NCBI GenBank assembly: GCA_016194465.1 | Contig: JACQBO010000023.1 | Location: forward strand, 1-9,493 | Length of the DNA stretch: 9,493 bases | Direction of reading: 5' to 3' | DNA from: Candidatus Kerfeldbacteria bacterium | Lineage (GTDB): Bacteria; Patescibacteriota; Patescibacteriia; SBBC01; CAIJZX01 | Shown: positions 6,451 through 9,493 of the stretch, one piece after another | Layout of the letters: every line of letters begins with the position of its first letter | Numbering within the stretch: the stretch's first letter is position 1 | Translations under genes and position numbers: made by a program | The notes under the pieces: model-generated | Told to the model about the DNA's origin: nothing | Database searches by the model: none | What the model saw: the letters and a program-made list of their open reading frames with translations, nothing else

Positions 6451-8022
6451 ATGCCTCAACCTTTACATCACCACCGCTCACCCCGCATCGTTGTCGCGAT
6501 GAAAATTGTTCTGGTGGCAATTCCGATTGCCCTTTTTTTCGTCCTGGTCAACGATAAGTTATTTTTTACCCCGACGCTCTCCTTTTCCTACCGTCCTGGT
6601 CAAGCCACCAGTGTCGGGCCAACCGGGGCCGTTTTTGCCACGCTCGCTCGCACGAGTGACCATCCGCCCCGTTGGCGGATCACCACCGATAGCTTTCCTT
6701 TCCACGTCATCGTACCTCGGCTGATTCAATCGGTTCGGGTCCAAGTCCGATTGACGCGAGGCACGGCGCCATACATTGGATTCCAAACGAAGTCAAATGC
6801 CAATGGCAATTATTCAGTCATCGCTTCCTCGGCCTTCCTGGACAAGCTTGGCTGGAAGCATGTGACGGAAGGGCCCACCACCCTCTGGATGCGCGACAAG
6901 CATGTCGGTAATAAAAAGGTGACCGTCGGCACTGGTCGGAGAGCCAAGACCGTCACCGTGGCCACGGAATGGCCGGTGCGCCAGTATTCAAGCGTCCAAG
7001 ATTTTCGTCTTGACGTACCGAGCCTCGACCTGGTGGCCACGGCCAACCTTGATCATCTGGCACTCGCCTCCATCCCGGACTACCGACCAAGGGCCGCCCC
7101 GACCAGAATCGACCATACCTTTCGCGGCAGTCATCGGCTCTACGTTTTCGCTTCGAATGAAGACCTCCATCTGTCATTCGAAAAGAGAGATTTAAATCAA
7201 CAAGCAGGCGCCGATGCATTGACGGTATTTGTGGCCAAGGCGGATCAACTGACGCTCTATCCGCCCACCTGGATCAAAACGGTCACCGTCCCCGACGACG
7301 GCAACGCGGGCACCAATGGCGTCCCTGGGCCGATGCAACACGTCAGTTTGGATATTCCTGGCCTCGGGACTGGCGTCTATCTGGTGGACATCGTCACCAG
7401 CCAAGATGTGGTTTTTTCCCGATTAGTCAGCTCGGCCCACTATCTCGCTTTTCTTGGCAATGTCACCCTGGCGGAAGGACCGGATTACGGCCAAACGTCG
7501 TTGAATCGCGTCCGTCTTCTGACGAACGGTTCGGTTCTGAATATAACCGATGTGCATGCACAAAAAAAGCAAGATGTTGCTATCAACGGTCAGAAACTCT
7601 CCGAAAGAGAACGGACCACGAGTCCGGTCGCCAGCGGCCTAACGGGAACGACCACAATCGATATTGCGATCGGGGATGTCGTGGTTTCAACCGACCGGCT
7701 GATCACGGTTGCCCCGGCCGAACTGATTCCCGACCAGACGCATTCGCTCGACCTATCCGGAACGCCTGACCTGGCTCCCTACGACTATCTTCTCGCCGAG
7801 TACCGACCGGAGAGTAGCGACCAGGTTCTGATTGACCAAACGTATCAAATCGACGATTTAGCGCTGGCCAAGAAAACAATATCATTTTCTATCGAGTCGC
7901 CGGGGCTCAAAGCGGGAAATGGCCAGATCGGATTCGAGGACATCCGCGTCACCCTGAACCGCGGTCCATTCCCCTGGGATAAGATCCGAAAAAAAATCAT
8001 GCATAGTACGCTCGGTGGATGA
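6451..8022 (+). CDS. Membrane-anchored exported protein of unknown function
   Basis: I do not recognise this 523-residue protein. Residues 1-18 are basic (HHHRSPR, K18), followed by one hydrophobic segment (about 19-33, IVLVAIPIALFFVLV). It is therefore probably anchored with the N-terminus inside and about 490 residues outside the membrane. The outer part has no second membrane segment and contains no cysteine. It is rich in alternating V/T/D strands, for example KKVTVGTG, KTVTVATEW, VSLDIPGLGTGVYLVDIV, TTIDIAIGDVVV and GFEDIRVTLNRGPF, which suggests several beta-sandwich domains. ATG 6451 is the annotated start. ATG 6499 would give a shorter, signal-peptide-like MKIVLVAIP start. Neither has a Shine-Dalgarno sequence. 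It stands alone on the plus strand between two sugar operons and shares the control region with gmd. A role in binding, anchoring or displaying the surface glycan is possible, from context only. Sampled lines are 55-68% GC. Confidence 0.85.
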   Translation: MPQPLHHHRSPRIVVAMKIVLVAIPIALFFVLVNDKLFFTPTLSFSYRPGQATSVGPTGAVFATLARTSDHPPRWRITTDSFPFHVIVPRLIQSVRVQVRLTRGTAPYIGFQTKSNANGNYSVIASSAFLDKLGWKHVTEGPTTLWMRDKHVGNKKVTVGTGRRAKTVTVATEWPVRQYSSVQDFRLDVPSLDLVATANLDHLALASIPDYRPRAAPTRIDHTFRGSHRLYVFASNEDLHLSFEKRDLNQQAGADALTVFVAKADQLTLYPPTWIKTVTVPDDGNAGTNGVPGPMQHVSLDIPGLGTGVYLVDIVTSQDVVFSRLVSSAHYLAFLGNVTLAEGPDYGQTSLNRVRLLTNGSVLNITDVHAQKKQDVAINGQKLSERERTTSPVASGLTGTTTIDIAIGDVVVSTDRLITVAPAELIPDQTHSLDLSGTPDLAPYDYLLAEYRPESSDQVLIDQTYQIDDLALAKKTISFSIESPGLKAGNGQIGFEDIRVTLNRGPFPWDKIRKKIMHSTLGG

Positions 8023-8045
8023 GGCGTCTCAACCGCCGCGCCGAC

Positions 8046-8071
8046 GGCAGATTTATGTCAAAGCATCTGCC
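8046..8071. terminator. Stem-loop between convergent genes, possible terminator
   Basis: GGCAGAT (8046-8052) pairs with ATCTGCC (8065-8071) across a 12-base loop. It lies 23 bases after the stop of the plus-strand gene and 10 bases after the stop of rmlA. Only a weak T stretch (ATTTCCCC) follows on the plus strand and none on the minus strand, so it is not a clean intrinsic terminator. It may serve both converging transcripts. Confidence 0.35.
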
Positions 8072-8081
8072 ATTTCCCCTC

Positions 8082-8813
8082 TCACGTGTTTTGGTCGCGC
8101 TGATGGTCGGCCACATAATTACTCGCCCGCAACAAAGAATCAGGCGTCCCGGTATCAAACCACTCGCCGCTAAAAAGTTTGACGTCAAGTTCCTGGCGCG
8201 ACAAGTATACTTTTAAAATATCGGTGATTTCTAATTCGCCGCGCGCCGAAGGAATGAGACTTTTAGCAATCTGGACAACCTGGTTGTCGAAAATATACAA
8301 TCCCATAATGATGTAATCGCTCTTAGGGCGTAGCGGTTTTTCCTCGATGGATTTGACCTGATGGTTTTTATCAAACTCGATCACGCCAAAACGACCGGGG
8401 TCGCTGACCTTGGTGGCAAAAACACGATTCCCGCGTGTAAACGTCGTAATAGCGCGGCGAACTTCTTCTTCTCGGCCGAGAACAATATTGTCACCGAGAA
8501 TCATGGTCACGGAATCTTGATCGATAAAATCAGAACCGATGATGAACGCTTCCGGCAAGCCGCTGGGCTTATCTTGAATTTCATACGTAAACTTTACTCC
8601 CCAATTTTTTCCAGAGCCGAGGACGCGGAGGAAGTCGCCGGCTCGATCGGGAGCGACAATAATGAGAATATCTTTTATGCCGGCCTGAATCAGCGTGTTA
8701 ATGGGAAAAAAAATCATGGGTCGATCATAGACCGGTAGCAGTTGCTTGCTGGTGACCAAGGTCATAGGGCGAAGCCGGGTGCCGTGGCCGCCGGCGAGGA
8801 TAATACCTTTCAT
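8082..8813 (-). CDS. rmlA: Glucose-1-phosphate thymidylyltransferase, short form
   Basis: Joins dTTP and glucose 1-phosphate to give dTDP-glucose, the first step of dTDP-L-rhamnose synthesis, in the cytoplasm. Numbered from ATG 8813 (243 residues), the nucleotidyltransferase signature is LAGGHGTRLRPMT (6-18), then SKQLLPVYDRPMI (22-34). Then come the metal-binding LGDNI (106-110), GRFGVIEFD (140-148), EEKP (157-160), a GELEITD segment and GEWFDTGT near the end. The length matches the short RmlA class (about 235-245), lacking the C-terminal extension of the roughly 290-residue enterobacterial enzyme. A TTG at 8819 would add two residues, but ATG 8813 gives the standard MKGIILAGG start and is preferred. 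It follows rmlB by 9 bases, and rmlB uses its product. No Shine-Dalgarno sequence is visible. Confidence 0.95.
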   Translation of the reverse strand: MKGIILAGGHGTRLRPMTLVTSKQLLPVYDRPMIFFPINTLIQAGIKDILIIVAPDRAGDFLRVLGSGKNWGVKFTYEIQDKPSGLPEAFIIGSDFIDQDSVTMILGDNIVLGREEEVRRAITTFTRGNRVFATKVSDPGRFGVIEFDKNHQVKSIEEKPLRPKSDYIIMGLYIFDNQVVQIAKSLIPSARGELEITDILKVYLSRQELDVKLFSGEWFDTGTPDSLLRASNYVADHQRDQNT

Positions 8814-8822
8814 AGGCAAACG

Positions 8823-9493
8823 TTAATGGTTGATAAGTGGTTTCCACCAAGCCGGATGCTGGACGTACCAGGCAACAGTTTGACGGATACCCGGCGCAAA
8901 CGGCACGACCGGTTTCCAGCCCAAGGATTGGATGCGCTGGACATCAACCGCATAGCGGCGGTCGTGACCTAACCGATCGGCCACGTGTTTGATGACCGTC
9001 GGTTCGGCACCCAGCTCCTGGAGCAGAAGGTCAGCGATTTCGAGGTTCGTATGCTCTGGCTGATGGTTTGCCCCAATATTATATACGGCCCCTCGCTGGC
9101 CGCGGGCGACTAACAGATCGATTGCCCGGCAGTGATCCGACACATGGAGCCAGTCGCGGATTTGTTGGCCATCACCATAAACAGGGATTTTTTCCCCCCG
9201 TAGAATATTGGTGATAAAGAGCGGTAACATTTTTTCAGGATATTGATATGGTCCATAATTATTTGTGCAACGGGAAATGATGACCGGCAGGTCAAATGTC
9301 CGGGCGTACGATAAGACCAGCAGGTCGCCGGCCGCTTTGGCGGCCGAGTATGGGCTTGATGGTGACAAAGGGTCGCTTTCTTTGGCAAAATTTCCTGGTG
9401 GCAGATCGCCGTATACTTCATCGGTGGAAATCTGATAAAAAAGCTTTACGGCGTGTTTTTTTGCCGCCTCAATCAGAGTCTGGACTCCCAAGA
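8823..9493 (-). CDS. rmlB: dTDP-glucose 4,6-dehydratase, N-terminus outside window
   Basis: Converts dTDP-glucose to dTDP-4-keto-6-deoxyglucose with bound NAD, the second step of dTDP-L-rhamnose synthesis. About 223 residues are visible. Compared with the usual 320-350, roughly the first 95, including the GxxGxxG nucleotide motif, lie beyond the right edge. The visible part starts inside the 'N.LGT..LLEAA' helix, so the TTG at 9491 is an internal leucine codon, not a start. Catalytic residues are in QISTDEVYG (T, D and E at about 23-25 of the visible part) and in SPYSAAK (Y48, K52). RCTNNYGPYQYPEKMLP, VYGDGQQIRDWLHVSDHCRAI, GHDRRYAVD and the WY..HPAWW end are hallmark sequences. It is followed after 9 bases by rmlA. 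rmlC and rmlD are not seen and may lie upstream. Confidence 0.97.
   Translation of the reverse strand, partial: LGVQTLIEAAKKHAVKLFYQISTDEVYGDLPPGNFAKESDPLSPSSPYSAAKAAGDLLVLSYARTFDLPVIISRCTNNYGPYQYPEKMLPLFITNILRGEKIPVYGDGQQIRDWLHVSDHCRAIDLLVARGQRGAVYNIGANHQPEHTNLEIADLLLQELGAEPTVIKHVADRLGHDRRYAVDVQRIQSLGWKPVVPFAPGIRQTVAWYVQHPAWWKPLINH

Noticed and set aside
8020..8022. TGA read as glycine (Gracilibacteria/SR1 code)
   Set aside because: TGA ends the GT2 gene exactly at the overlap with the next ATG, and ends rmlA at its normal length. No conserved protein here contains an in-frame TGA.
8817..8819. TTG as the rmlA start
   Set aside because: The ATG two codons later gives the standard MKGIILAGG start. 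TTG adds only two unconserved residues.
9489..9491. TTG as a start codon for rmlB
   Set aside because: The family alignment shows that this leucine lies in the middle of the protein (N.LGT..LLEAA region). The gene continues past the window edge.
1..9493. CRISPR arrays, tRNA genes, insertion sequences or prophage genes
   Set aside because: No spaced direct repeats, cloverleaf-like segments, transposase motifs or phage genes were seen on either strand.

Overview
The window is a stretch of a bacterial cell-surface polysaccharide locus. Nine coding regions are supported: seven in a tight minus-strand operon (1-6310), one lone plus-strand gene (6451-8022), and two minus-strand sugar-nucleotide genes (8082-9493). 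The two genes at the window edges are incomplete: the fucosyltransferase-like gene runs off the left edge and rmlB runs off the right. There are no tRNA or rRNA genes, insertion sequences or CRISPR arrays, and no gene-free stretch longer than about 140 bases.

Operon 1 is transcribed leftwards from a good sigma70-type promoter at 6346-6374. Its order is gmd, fcl, a truncated methyltransferase-like ORF, wzm, wzt, a GT2-DUF5672 fusion glycosyltransferase, and a GT11-like fucosyltransferase. Junctions are 1 to 10 bases, or overlap by 4. Gmd and Fcl convert GDP-mannose to GDP-L-fucose. The last gene resembles enzymes that use GDP-L-fucose. Wzm and Wzt form an ABC exporter for an undecaprenyl-linked glycan, and the C-terminal domain of Wzt probably selects the finished chain. 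The operon therefore reads as 'make GDP-fucose, build a fucose-containing glycan, export it'.

The plus-strand gene at 6451-8022 encodes a 523-residue membrane-anchored, apparently beta-rich, cysteine-free exported protein that I do not recognise. It shares a 140-base divergent control region with gmd. That region holds a perfect 12-base inverted repeat with one arm close to each start codon. The gene converges with rmlA, and a weak stem-loop lies between them.

Operon 2 (rmlB then rmlA, minus strand) carries the first two steps of dTDP-L-rhamnose synthesis in reverse map order. rmlC and rmlD are not in the window and may lie beyond the right edge.

Organism: a bacterium of medium GC using TGA as a stop, so not the recoded Gracilibacteria/SR1 code. 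None of the nine visible starts has a clear Shine-Dalgarno sequence. The gmd promoter is TTGACA-17-CATAAT, which argues against Bacteroidota. A Patescibacteria/CPR-type or other environmental lineage is possible, but this is a weak inference. Base composition is uneven: sampled lines of the GT2-DUF5672 gene are 32-40% GC, against 55-68% in the plus-strand gene and 60% in gmd, suggesting a locus of mixed origin.
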